Origin: an uncultured Spirochaetaceae bacterium
GTDB taxonomy: Bacteria; Spirochaetota; Spirochaetia; Sphaerochaetales; Sphaerochaetaceae
Direction: 5' to 3'
NCBI GenBank assembly: GCA_944392965.1
Contig: CALXYM010000008.1
Span: 1-64,000, forward strand
DNA length: 64,000 nucleotides
The notes beneath the pieces were generated by a model, which saw nothing but the letters and a program-made list of their open reading frames with translations, did no database searches and had not been told where the DNA came from. Both the position numbers and the translations under genes were made by a program. This document shows positions 8,593 to 16,496 of this stretch, in pieces (position 1 is the first letter of the stretch; the number at the start of each line of letters is the position of its first letter).

Positions 8593-8652
8593 AAAATAAT
8601 AAAATATTATTATTTATTTACAAAAATAGCATAAAATAATAAAATATTATTA
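8593..8652. repeat. Two identical 20-base AT palindromic sites, 40 bases apart
   Basis: The 20-base unit AAAATAATAAAATATTATTA occurs at 8593-8612 and again at 8633-8652. Each contains AATAATA and TATTATT arms around a 3-base centre. The start-to-start distance is exactly 40 bases, close to four helical turns, so two dimers would sit on the same face. The second copy ends three bases before the hipB ATG and covers its -10 region. This is the expected layout of a HipB autoregulatory operator pair. Confidence 0.6.
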
Positions 8653-8655
8653 CTT

Positions 8656-8967
8656 ATGGTAAATCTTGATGTTTATGGGAAGACTCCTAAAGATATATTA
8701 CTTTCAATTGCTGAAAATGAAAAAAACAGAAGGAAGCAGCAAGGGCTTACACAGAGAGAACTGGCAACCCGGTCAGGAATAAGCCTTCCATCGTTGCGCC
8801 GCTTTGAGCAGAAAGGAGAGATTTCACTAAAAGGACTTATAAAAATAGCAACCATTCTTAATTGTCAGGAAGAATTCCTTTCTCTATTTCCAAGCATTCA
8901 ATTCAAGTCGATAGAGGAACTAATTAATGCAAAAAATAACAAGGGCAGACGTATACATAGAAAATAA
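8656..8967 (+). CDS. HipB-like XRE-family antitoxin/regulator
   Basis: The 103-residue protein is a Cro/C1-type helix-turn-helix: RRKQQGLTQRELATRSGISLPSLRRFEQKGEISLKGLIKIA (about 25-65), with a basic tail. HipB dimers neutralise the HipA kinase and repress the operon. The start at ATG 8656 has no Shine-Dalgarno site. TATTAT at 8645-8650 is five bases upstream, so the transcript is probably leaderless or nearly so. The last 41 bases overlap hipA. Two direct copies of an AT-rich palindrome precede the gene. Confidence 0.85.
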   Translation: MVNLDVYGKTPKDILLSIAENEKNRRKQQGLTQRELATRSGISLPSLRRFEQKGEISLKGLIKIATILNCQEEFLSLFPSIQFKSIEELINAKNNKGRRIHRK

Positions 8968-10045
8968 CTTAGTTGGGACACTAGTTGAATATGAAAGAAA
9001 GATTGCTTTCCAGTATTCCTCCTTCTGGTTAAATTCAGGTTTTTCCATAAGTCCATTCTCCCTACCTTTAAAACCTGAGATTTTCATACCAAAAGATTTT
9101 GATTTTAATGGTCTTTTTGGCGTATTTGATGATTCTCTTCCTGATGGATGGGGACGCCTTCTAACAGACAGATATTTACAATCCCAAGGAATCGATAAGA
9201 GAGAGATCAACGAGCTTACCAGACTTTGCATGCTTTCAGAAGATTCTGCAGGCTGCCTAAAGTATGTTCCGCACATAAACAAAAGAACAGATTCAGAAGT
9301 AGATGATTTAGATAAACTCTTTTCCATGGCGAAAGCTATTTTAACTGAAAAGGACATTACAGAAGAGGATTTGGATAGTATCTATCAGAGGGGAGGCTCT
9401 TCAGGAGGAGCAAGACCCAAAGTAAACATGACATTTGACGGGGAAATGTGGATCGTAAAATTTCCCGCCTCTTTCGATGGACTAAATGCTGGAGTCCAAG
9501 AATATGAATGTAACAAAATGGCTGTGGACGCAGGGGTGAACGTAGCAGATTTCAAACTTATTAAATCCTCTCAGACAAAAGGTTTTTTCGCAACAAAAAG
9601 ATTTGACAGAAGAGATAATACAAGAATTCACATGATATCCCTTTCCGGACTGCTGGAATCATCCCATCGTATTCCCGCACTTGATTACAAACACCTTCTT
9701 CAAGTCACTCAGATTCTGACTCAATCAGAAAAAGAAATTATAGAAGCCTTCCGCAGAGCATGTTTCAACATCTTCATATCAAATCAGGATGACCATGGAA
9801 AAAACTTCGCATTTCTCTTTGATGGGGATGAAAGAAAATGGTATCTATCACCAGCTTATGATTTAACAAAATCTACTACCTCGTTTGGCGAACATTCCAC
9901 TACAGTTATGGGAAAAGGTAGAAACATTACGGAAGATGATTTAAGAAGGCTGGCTGATGAATTTGAAATAAGCGAAAGAGTACGAAACGAGATTCTCTCT
10001 GATATCAGAAAAGTCGTAAGCCAAAGTAAAAACAGAATCATCTAA
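8927..10045 (+). CDS. HipA-family serine/threonine kinase toxin
   Basis: The 372-residue protein starts with the HipA N-terminal subdomain (VYIENNLVGTLVEYERKIAFQYSS; GLFGVFDDSLPDGWGRLL). The kinase part has the Gly-rich segment RGGSSGGARPKVNM (about 153), KFPASFDG, the catalytic loop FISNQDDHGKNFAFLFD (about 284-300) and the Mg-binding AYDLTKS. E. coli HipA, about 440 residues, phosphorylates glutamyl-tRNA synthetase and induces persistence; this is a shorter type in which the N-terminal subdomain is not split off. The gene overlaps hipB by 41 bases. Key residues are all visible, so the toxin looks active. Confidence 0.9.
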   Translation: MQKITRADVYIENNLVGTLVEYERKIAFQYSSFWLNSGFSISPFSLPLKPEIFIPKDFDFNGLFGVFDDSLPDGWGRLLTDRYLQSQGIDKREINELTRLCMLSEDSAGCLKYVPHINKRTDSEVDDLDKLFSMAKAILTEKDITEEDLDSIYQRGGSSGGARPKVNMTFDGEMWIVKFPASFDGLNAGVQEYECNKMAVDAGVNVADFKLIKSSQTKGFFATKRFDRRDNTRIHMISLSGLLESSHRIPALDYKHLLQVTQILTQSEKEIIEAFRRACFNIFISNQDDHGKNFAFLFDGDERKWYLSPAYDLTKSTTSFGEHSTTVMGKGRNITEDDLRRLADEFEISERVRNEILSDIRKVVSQSKNRII

Positions 10046-10152
10046 GCCCCGTTGAAGAGGGAATAATAATAAGATAAAATGCAGTAAGACTGTCCTGTAG
10101 GGAATTTAAAAGAAAAATATTACGTGAGATATAAACGGAGAATTGACCAGAA

Positions 10153-11907
10153 ATGAGAATGTCTAACATGTTTTCCCGTACTCTTAGAGAGGCTCCAAGC
10201 GGTGCCGAGAGCAAGGGATATGAATACCTATTGAGAGCCGGGTATATCCGTCAGCTTGGAGCGGGAATTTTTTCCCTTCTTCCACTTGGATTCAAAAGCA
10301 CGAAGAAGATTGAGAACATCGTAAGAGAAGAGATGAACAGGATCGGAGGCCAGGAGATACTCATGCCCGTCGTAAACCCTGGGGATCTATGGAAAGAAAG
10401 CGGAAGATACTACTCCATCGACAAGGAGCTCGCACGCTTTAAGGACAGGGTCGGCCGCGACATGGTTCTTGCGATGACCCATGAGGAGGCTGTTACCGAT
10501 ATCGCACGAGGAGAGATAGATTCATATAAGAGACTGCCTCTCTTTGTCTATCAGATCCAGACGAAATTCCGTGACGATCCACGCCCAAGAGCAGGACTTA
10601 TCAGGGTAAGGGAATTCACGATGAAGGACGCCTATTCCTTTGACAGGGATCAGGCGGGACTTGAAAAGATCTATGCAGACAACTACAGGGCATATTTCAG
10701 GATCTATGACCGCTGTGGACTTCCATCAATCGCTGTCTCCTCCGACACTGGTATGATGGGAGGAAAAGTCGCACACGAATACATGTATCTCTCACCTATC
10801 GGAGAGGACACGATCATCATCTGTGACAGCTGTGGATACACGGCAAACAGACAGATAGCCGAAATAAAGAAGACCTACAACAAAGAAGAAATGAAGCCAA
10901 TGGAGAAGGTGGAAACTCCTCATGCAAAGACAATCGAAGAGCTTGCCGCATTCCTCAACATCCCAGAAGAAAAAACCTGCAAGGCCGTTTTCATGGTTGG
11001 TTCCTTCGTAAATGACAAGACAGGAGAGGAAGAGGATAAGCTCATCGCTGCCTTCATCAGGGGGGATATGGAAGTTGAGGAGGCAAAACTCCAGCATGCG
11101 GCAAAGGCAAATAGCCTCCGTCCTGCACATGAAGAGGAGATCAGAGCATGTGGAATGGTTCCTGGCTTTGCCTCCGCAATCGGTGCTAAAGGTGATTTCA
11201 TCACGATAGTCGATGACAGCGTCGCAGAATCGAACAACCTCGTGGCGGGTGCGAACGAAGAGGGTTACCATCTTCTGAACACAAACTTCAAAAGGGATTA
11301 TGACGGTATCATTGCAGACATCGCCTCCGCACGTGAGGGACATCTCTGTCCTAAGTGTGGAAAACCACTTAAGGCGTCAAAGGGAATCGAAATCGGTAAC
11401 ATCTTCCAGCTTGGGACGAAATACAGTGAGGCAATGAACTGTAATTTCCAGGATGAGAACGGTGTTCAGAAACCCGTGATAATGGGTTGCTATGGAATCG
11501 GAATCGGAAGGCTCCTTGCATGCCTTGCAGAGGAATATAATGATGAATCCGGGCTGAAACTTCCAATTACGGTCGCACCATACGATGTACATCTCGTATC
11601 TCTTGTAAAGGATACCGAGATCGCAGAGCAGATCTACGAAGAACTCATAAAGAGCGGAATTGACGTTCTCTATGATGATAGGAAGGAATCCGCAGGAGTC
11701 AAGTTCGCAGATGCAGACCTTATCGGAGTTCCAATCAGGATTACCCTTGGAAACAGGAGTCTGAAAGAGAAGAAAGTCGAGGTGAAACTTCGCTCCACAG
11801 GAGAGATTACAAGCTACGATATCGAGAATCTTGCGGCTGAGATAAAAGAAGAAATCAAAAAAGAAAGAAGCAGGATCGAAGATAACATCGTAGAGAAGAA
11901 CCTCTAA
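10153..11907 (+). CDS. proS: Prolyl-tRNA synthetase (bacterial type)
   Basis: Class II synthetase that charges tRNA-Pro. It is 584 residues, within the usual bacterial range. Visible are LLRAGYIRQLGAGIFSLLPLG near 26, motif 2 FRDDPRPRAGLIRVREFTMKDAYSFD near 140-165, the YbaK-like editing insertion (about 250-380, TIEELAAFLNIPEEKTCKAVF), and motif 3 GCYGIGIGRLLACLAEE near 445, followed by the anticodon-binding domain. ATG 10153 is chosen; CGGAG at 10136-10140 is 12 bases away, so ATG 10159 is less likely. A hairpin terminator follows. Confidence 0.96.
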   Translation: MRMSNMFSRTLREAPSGAESKGYEYLLRAGYIRQLGAGIFSLLPLGFKSTKKIENIVREEMNRIGGQEILMPVVNPGDLWKESGRYYSIDKELARFKDRVGRDMVLAMTHEEAVTDIARGEIDSYKRLPLFVYQIQTKFRDDPRPRAGLIRVREFTMKDAYSFDRDQAGLEKIYADNYRAYFRIYDRCGLPSIAVSSDTGMMGGKVAHEYMYLSPIGEDTIIICDSCGYTANRQIAEIKKTYNKEEMKPMEKVETPHAKTIEELAAFLNIPEEKTCKAVFMVGSFVNDKTGEEEDKLIAAFIRGDMEVEEAKLQHAAKANSLRPAHEEEIRACGMVPGFASAIGAKGDFITIVDDSVAESNNLVAGANEEGYHLLNTNFKRDYDGIIADIASAREGHLCPKCGKPLKASKGIEIGNIFQLGTKYSEAMNCNFQDENGVQKPVIMGCYGIGIGRLLACLAEEYNDESGLKLPITVAPYDVHLVSLVKDTEIAEQIYEELIKSGIDVLYDDRKESAGVKFADADLIGVPIRITLGNRSLKEKKVEVKLRSTGEITSYDIENLAAEIKEEIKKERSRIEDNIVEKNL

Positions 11908-11933
11908 ATAAGAATAGAAGAGAGATTTCAGGG

Positions 11934-11954
11934 GACCGTCGCATAACGACGGTC
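11934..11954 (+). terminator. Hairpin after proS
   Basis: GACCGTCG, loop CATAA, CGACGGTC: an 8-bp perfect stem 26 bases after the proS stop. The trailing run is weak (TTCCTC), so it may slow rather than fully end transcription. Confidence 0.6.
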
Positions 11955-11983
11955 TTCCTCAATAAAAATAATCGTTTTATTAT

Positions 11984-12985
11984 CTATGCCGACACTGCAA
12001 TAATATCAAGAATTTGCGTATATATAACTAGTACGATGAAAATTACTACCATTACCAAAACAAAGGTTTTCTTTTTTATACACGAATCATCGGAAAATAA
12101 ATTAGGATGAAATTTGGGCGATAAGGAAAGAATAAGGAACAAGAAAGCTAAAACAAAATAAGAAAGTCCCCTAAAAAATCTTATAATATTAATATCTTCT
12201 GGTGGGAGAAATAGTCCACATGCGAAAAAAACAATAGATACGATAAGATAACCATAACGGAATCCATATTCTTTCTTTACTGTCTTAATTTTATTAAATA
12301 AGCCCCTTAATACCTTTTTGTTCTCTTCATATGTATCTTTTAAGATTTGTTCCTGTCTTGTATAATCTTCTATTTCTTCATCCGTAAGAGATATGTCTTC
12401 TTCATCATCTTCTTCAATATCATAAAAAAGCTTTTCTTCTTTTGAAAAAGTCTTAAACTCTTCTTGAAAATCCATAAACACCATTACTTCATCTGTAGTA
12501 AGAAAATGAAAAAGTTTATCTCCATCCAAAATTTTCACATGGTTTGAATATTGTCTTGCCTGCTTAGGAACCATCCCCGTAGTTACAAAAATACCATCCG
12601 TTCCACATCTTAAACATACCTCAGAAAAATTTGCAATCAACGATAAAGGCACATACCCTTTATATCTTTTGCATTGAATAGGATGAGCTTTACCACTATA
12701 AGAAACCCATCCATCTATACCTTTGTCCCAAGAATAATTCCTCCCATGCCATGCCTTATACCCATGTTCTTTGAAAGCACAAATAATAAGTTCTTCAAAT
12801 GCAAAAGGATTCATTTTTTTTATAATATAATCATATTCTTCAACTGTCCTATCAGGATCCTGAAGCAATTTGTAAACTCTTTCTCCTTCTGGAGAATATT
12901 TTCCACCTTTGCCTCGATTTATAAATTTACTTATTGCATAATAAAAAATAATAATAACCAAAATTCCCGTAATTATCTCAGGCAT
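11984..12985 (-). CDS. Membrane-anchored Mrr-like restriction endonuclease-fold protein
   Basis: The 333-residue protein has an N-terminal membrane helix (EIITGILVIIIFYYAISKF), then an Mrr-type nuclease domain: MNPFAFEELIICAFKEHGYKAWH with the catalytic pattern DKGIDGWVSYSGK through PIQCKRYKG (about 95-145), where D, Q and K are the expected ligands. An acidic stretch (EEDDEEDISLTDEEIEDY) and coiled-coil-like segment lead into two or three C-terminal membrane helices (about 240-330). ATG 12985 is preferred over an upstream one at 13072 because AAGAGAG lies eight bases before it. Base composition is far more AT-rich than its neighbours, which suggests acquisition. Family members are known in defence, but a role here is inference. 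Confidence 0.7.
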   Translation of the reverse strand: MPEIITGILVIIIFYYAISKFINRGKGGKYSPEGERVYKLLQDPDRTVEEYDYIIKKMNPFAFEELIICAFKEHGYKAWHGRNYSWDKGIDGWVSYSGKAHPIQCKRYKGYVPLSLIANFSEVCLRCGTDGIFVTTGMVPKQARQYSNHVKILDGDKLFHFLTTDEVMVFMDFQEEFKTFSKEEKLFYDIEEDDEEDISLTDEEIEDYTRQEQILKDTYEENKKVLRGLFNKIKTVKKEYGFRYGYLIVSIVFFACGLFLPPEDINIIRFFRGLSYFVLAFLFLILSLSPKFHPNLFSDDSCIKKKTFVLVMVVIFIVLVIYTQILDIIAVSA

Positions 12986-13156
12986 CTCACACTCTCTTTT
13001 ACTTTTATGGTTATAATTATAATAGCTAAAAGCGATAATTAATTTCAATGTAAAAAATATAAAAATAGACATTTGAATAACTTAGTTAAACAAAAAAGCA
13101 AGCCTTATTAACATTTATTAAAAGCTCTTTCCTTTTCAAACCCTTTCTATTTCCTG

Positions 13157-13162
13157 TACCAT
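13157..13162 (+). promoter_or_regulatory. TAnnnT box before PHP gene
   Basis: TACCAT, six bases (AGTAAT), then ATG 13169. No Shine-Dalgarno site is present. Confidence 0.4.
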
Positions 13163-13168
13163 AGTAAT

Positions 13169-13918
13169 ATGAGTGAATATATAGTCAAAGGTGATATGCA
13201 TACCCACACTGTAGCAAGCCAGCACGCGTTTGCCACCATAGGGGAAATGATTGATCAGTCAAATAAGATGGGCCTTGAATTCATTGCAATCACGGACCAT
13301 GGTCCAGAGATGACGGATGGAGCACTGAGACTCCATTTCCTGGGGCTTTCCCGTCTCCCGGAAGTTATTGAAGGAATCAGGGTATATAAGGGTGCAGAAG
13401 TGAACATCAAAAACTTCAGGGGAAGGATAGATCTGGATAACAGCATTCTCAAAAAACTCGACTTTGTCATAGCAAGTCTCCATCTGGAAGCCATAAAACC
13501 GGGAACGAGGGAAGAACATACCGAGGCATGGCTGAAAGTGATTGGAAATAAATACGTGGACTGCCTTGGGCATGTGGGAAATCCATCCTTTGACTTCGAC
13601 CATGAACCGGTCATTAAAGCTCTGAAAGAAGAAGGTAAAATACTAGAGATAAACTCAAACTCCCCTATTGCCAGAAAAGGAAGCAGGGAGAACTGCGTCG
13701 ATATTATAAGGTTATGTAAGAAATATGGTGTTCCCGTGGTTGCAACAAGCGATGCCCATCATAAATGGAATCTCTGCAATGTGGAGTATTCAATGAACCT
13801 ATTGAAGGAGCTGGAATTTCCTCCACACATGATACTCAACACTTCCAAAGCCGCAATGGATGAATATATCGAGAGGAGAAGGAAAGAAAAAACTAGGACT
13901 GTATCTCTACAGCCCTAG
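13169..13918 (+). CDS. PHP-domain phosphatase/phosphoesterase, YcdX-like
   Basis: The 249-residue protein has a polymerase-and-histidinol-phosphatase domain with metal ligands in KGDMHTHT (8-15), ITDHGPEM (about 40), KGAEVNI, IASLHLEAI (about 110), LGHVGNPSF and ATSDAHHKW (about 195). The trinuclear zinc layout matches the YcdX subgroup of phosphatases. It is a single gene with no Shine-Dalgarno site and a TACCAT box seven bases before ATG. The last codons form one arm of the terminator of the convergent transporter gene. Confidence 0.86.
   Translation: MSEYIVKGDMHTHTVASQHAFATIGEMIDQSNKMGLEFIAITDHGPEMTDGALRLHFLGLSRLPEVIEGIRVYKGAEVNIKNFRGRIDLDNSILKKLDFVIASLHLEAIKPGTREEHTEAWLKVIGNKYVDCLGHVGNPSFDFDHEPVIKALKEEGKILEINSNSPIARKGSRENCVDIIRLCKKYGVPVVATSDAHHKWNLCNVEYSMNLLKELEFPPHMILNTSKAAMDEYIERRRKEKTRTVSLQP
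13893..13918 (-). terminator. Terminator of the Nramp-type gene, inside the PHP gene 3' end
   Basis: Eleven-base arms (CTAGGACTGTA and TACAGCCCTAG, one mismatch) around a 4-base loop. On the minus strand they are followed by six T (13892-13887). The stem overlaps the final codons of the plus-strand PHP gene, so it probably serves both directions. Confidence 0.7.
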
Positions 13919-13933
13919 TCAGGTATGAACGAA

Positions 13934-15208
13934 TCAACCAAGGATAAGATCGTATAAGGAGAATCCTGTCAGTATCAGACAGATGACATAACAGATCGTC
14001 ATACAGATCCTTAATGCCGTTGGAGGCTTAAGCCCTCCCGTCGTATCCTTTCTCCAGAGCATAAGGGTGACGAACGCACCTGAGACTGGAGTTGCGATTG
14101 CCGTCGCATAGTTCGCGATGAGAATCAGCTGAACCGGAGAACCGTTATAGACGAAACAGATGACGGTACATACTGCAAGAACGAGCACAGATCCGATTTT
14201 AATTGACTTATGAGAAAGATCAGTAGGTTTATCAAAACCGGCATTCAAAAGGACGATTCCCCTCTGCGTGTTACCCATCAGAGATGAGAATGCTGCTCCT
14301 AAGAGGGCAACGCCCATTATGATATACGCAGCACGTCCGAATACGGGAGCGATAAGATCTGCAAGCTGTGCAGGTTGCTTAAGCTGAATTCCCTGAGGAT
14401 TCAGGACAATGGCACCAACAAGCATTACAGCAGCACTGATCAGGATAACAAACACGACATGGGCAATTGCATCGGCTTTCATTGCACCATTGAAAAGGTC
14501 TTCCTTCTTCCACTTCTTCTCATGTCCAAGATAAGTTCCGTAAATCCCGGTCGTAAGAGCCGCATGTGTGGAGAGGAATCCTAAAGCGGCAACAAGGCTA
14601 CCCTCTGGAAATGCTCCTACGGATACAAGCCCCTTCCCGAACTCTCCCCACTCAGGACCACCAAGTCCGATAAGTGTGATGTAAAATGCGACCACCATTG
14701 CCAGAATACAGAGTGTTATTCCCTTCTCTATCTTTGAATAAACGTTTTTCGCAAAATAGCAGAAGAATAGAATCACAAGCATTATAAGAGAACCGAGCTT
14801 CCAGTTGATTCCAAAAATGAGATTCAATCCCGTTCCGGAACCGGAAATATTTCCCATGGTGAAGAACACGCAGGTCAAGAACAATGCCACACCTGTAAAA
14901 CCTGCTGCAAAGTTACCGTAGTAATGTCTTATCGCATGTATCGTCGGCATTCCCGTAAGCATGGAAAGCCTGTAAGTGGTAAGAACATATACCGTTCCCA
15001 TGAAAGCGATTAATATATAAAGCCACATAAGACGGTAACCATATGACGCACCAAGGTTAGCCGCTGTTGTAATAGCACCCGGACCAATTACTATTCCACT
15101 GAGAATGATCCCAGGCCCAATCTTCTTTAGTATCTCTTTAAATGAGAGTTTTTGAACCTTTGAAGGATCAAATACCTCTTCCTTTTTTTCTTTTACATCG
15201 TTGCTCAT
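13934..15208 (-). CDS. Nramp-fold transporter lacking canonical metal ligands
   Basis: The 424-residue integral membrane protein has about 11 helices and the Nramp (SLC11) arrangement: KIGPGIILSGIVIGPGAITTAANLGASYGYRLMWLYI in helix 1. Canonical Nramp has DPGN at the metal site; here the same place reads GPGA. In helix 6 the MPH segment is replaced by THAALTTGIYG. Loss of Asp, Asn and Met ligands argues against Mn/Fe transport. It is downstream of a DapA-family lyase gene in the same operon, which suggests that its substrate, or a counter-ion, belongs to that pathway. The gene ends in a strong terminator. Confidence 0.8.
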   Translation of the reverse strand: MSNDVKEKKEEVFDPSKVQKLSFKEILKKIGPGIILSGIVIGPGAITTAANLGASYGYRLMWLYILIAFMGTVYVLTTYRLSMLTGMPTIHAIRHYYGNFAAGFTGVALFLTCVFFTMGNISGSGTGLNLIFGINWKLGSLIMLVILFFCYFAKNVYSKIEKGITLCILAMVVAFYITLIGLGGPEWGEFGKGLVSVGAFPEGSLVAALGFLSTHAALTTGIYGTYLGHEKKWKKEDLFNGAMKADAIAHVVFVILISAAVMLVGAIVLNPQGIQLKQPAQLADLIAPVFGRAAYIIMGVALLGAAFSSLMGNTQRGIVLLNAGFDKPTDLSHKSIKIGSVLVLAVCTVICFVYNGSPVQLILIANYATAIATPVSGAFVTLMLWRKDTTGGLKPPTALRICMTICYVICLILTGFSLYDLILG

Positions 15209-15242
15209 TGTTTTTCCGGCAGAAGCCGCTCCTTTTGTAATC

Positions 15243-15264
15243 CGCCCTGTAAAAAGACAGGGCG
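15243..15264 (-). other. Intercistronic hairpin between lyase and transporter genes
   Basis: CGCCCTGT and ACAGGGCG form a perfect 8-bp stem with a 6-base loop. No T-run follows on the minus strand. It is likely an mRNA-stabilising or attenuating element that sets different levels for the two products. Confidence 0.5.
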
Positions 15265-15289
15265 ATGAGACGAATAATAAAATGTTGTT

Positions 15290-16264
15290 TTACTTTTTAA
15301 ACTTATTCATGTCGACTTTGCCGAGCTCACTCTTCTCAAGTCCAAGAGCGACCCAAGCCTTTTCCTCATCATCAAGAGGAAGAACAGGCTTTCTCATGAT
15401 CGCATTGGAGAATACTCCCCTCTGATAGAGAGCTTCCTTAAGTCTTGCATGTGCCTCTCCTGATGGCTGTCCACCTCCATAGATAGCCTGAGAGATATGG
15501 TAGATCCTATTCGACCAGTCCTGAGCCTCTTTGAGAGTGTGCTTGTCAGGATTTCTGAAGACCTCCCATGCTGGGCAGATGAGCTCAGGAACACAACCTG
15601 CGAAACCGATTAATGCACCATCCATTCCAGGGAACCATGAGACACAGAGTGTTTCATCATGACATGTGATGAGGGAGATATCCGGGCATTCCTCACGGAG
15701 CTTTCTCACATCATGCTCATAGATTGAAGTAACACGGGTACCCATCTTTATACACTTGACGTGCTCAATCTCCTTACACATCTTTATAAGGGTATCTACA
15801 GGATAGAAGGCCTTGCTGGTAGCAGGATAGAGATGGATGATGATATCGATATCCGCACCTTCTGCAACATCTTTTACATATTCAAATGGAGCATCCTTAT
15901 GCATTCCAAAGCGAAGCCACATATGAGGAGGCATAAGAAGTATTCCATCAGCACCTGCTGCCTTTGCCTCTTTTGCCATCTCGATTGACTCAATCGTATT
16001 CTCACAGTTAAGCCCAGAAATGATAGTCATCTTATCTCCGCATTCCTCGGCACATATCTCAATGACCCTTTTTCTCTCAGCCCTGCTTAACCCTGTAATC
16101 TCTCCTGTATGTCCATTACATACAAGCCCCTGAATCCCTTGATCATAGAAGCTCTTAATCCATCTGAGATATACTCTGAACTCTTCTTCATTGATTGTAT
16201 AATCATCATTAAGAGGTACTGATACTGCAGGAAAAATTGTCTTAAAATTCTTTACTTTTGCCAT
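15290..16264 (-). CDS. Dihydrodipicolinate synthase/N-acetylneuraminate lyase family protein
   Basis: The 324-residue (beta/alpha)8 aldolase has a Schiff-base lysine in VKCIKMGTRVTS (about 170), an aromatic partner in IIIHLYPATSKAFYPV (about 140) and the N-terminal strand FPAVSVPLNDDYTINEEEF. The GHTGEITGLS turn (about 50) takes the place of the usual GTTGE. The fairly long length and catabolic-style context (LacI regulator, transporter) argue for a sugar-acid or ketodeoxy-acid lyase rather than lysine biosynthesis. It has a good Shine-Dalgarno site (AAAGGAGTGG). A LacI-family operator lies 59 bases upstream of the ATG. Confidence 0.85.
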   Translation of the reverse strand: MAKVKNFKTIFPAVSVPLNDDYTINEEEFRVYLRWIKSFYDQGIQGLVCNGHTGEITGLSRAERKRVIEICAEECGDKMTIISGLNCENTIESIEMAKEAKAAGADGILLMPPHMWLRFGMHKDAPFEYVKDVAEGADIDIIIHLYPATSKAFYPVDTLIKMCKEIEHVKCIKMGTRVTSIYEHDVRKLREECPDISLITCHDETLCVSWFPGMDGALIGFAGCVPELICPAWEVFRNPDKHTLKEAQDWSNRIYHISQAIYGGGQPSGEAHARLKEALYQRGVFSNAIMRKPVLPLDDEEKAWVALGLEKSELGKVDMNKFKK

Positions 16265-16322
16265 TTGCCACTCCTTTTCTTTTACATTTATAATTGGGTG
16301 CCGCGCGTTTCATCCAACTTTA

Positions 16323-16336
16323 TGCAATCGTTTGTA
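16323..16336. promoter_or_regulatory. LacI-family operator upstream of the lyase-transporter operon
   Basis: TGCAATCGTTTGTA agrees with the LacI/GalR consensus TGnAAnCGnTTnCA at nine of the ten fixed positions, including the central CG. It sits between the divergent lyase operon and the lacI-type gene, on the lyase side. Confidence 0.6.
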
Positions 16337-16437
16337 TTATTTACAAGTACAATTCTCTTTTTACTTATCTTTCAGGTCAAATAAAAAATAAAAACTGCAA
16401 TGATTTGGAGGTTGTCATATTAAAACTATTTATTTTC

Positions 16438-16451
16438 TGCAAAATTTTGCA
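16438..16451. promoter_or_regulatory. Perfect palindrome in the lacI-type gene promoter
   Basis: TGCAAAATTTTGCA is a perfect 14-base palindrome directly before a TACAAT box (16452-16457). The outer bases also form a longer inverted repeat: TTTTCTGCAA at 16433-16442 and TTGCAGAAAA at 16468-16477. Position suggests autoregulation. It lacks the central CG of the other site. Confidence 0.45.
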
Positions 16452-16496
16452 TACAATAATAAAAAAATTGCAGAAAAAAAACAGGAAGATGAGGTA

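Noticed and set aside
8437-8634. 65-codon open frame in the hipBA upstream region
   Set aside because: It covers the AT-rich operator repeats and the aldolase gene start; composition is not coding-like.
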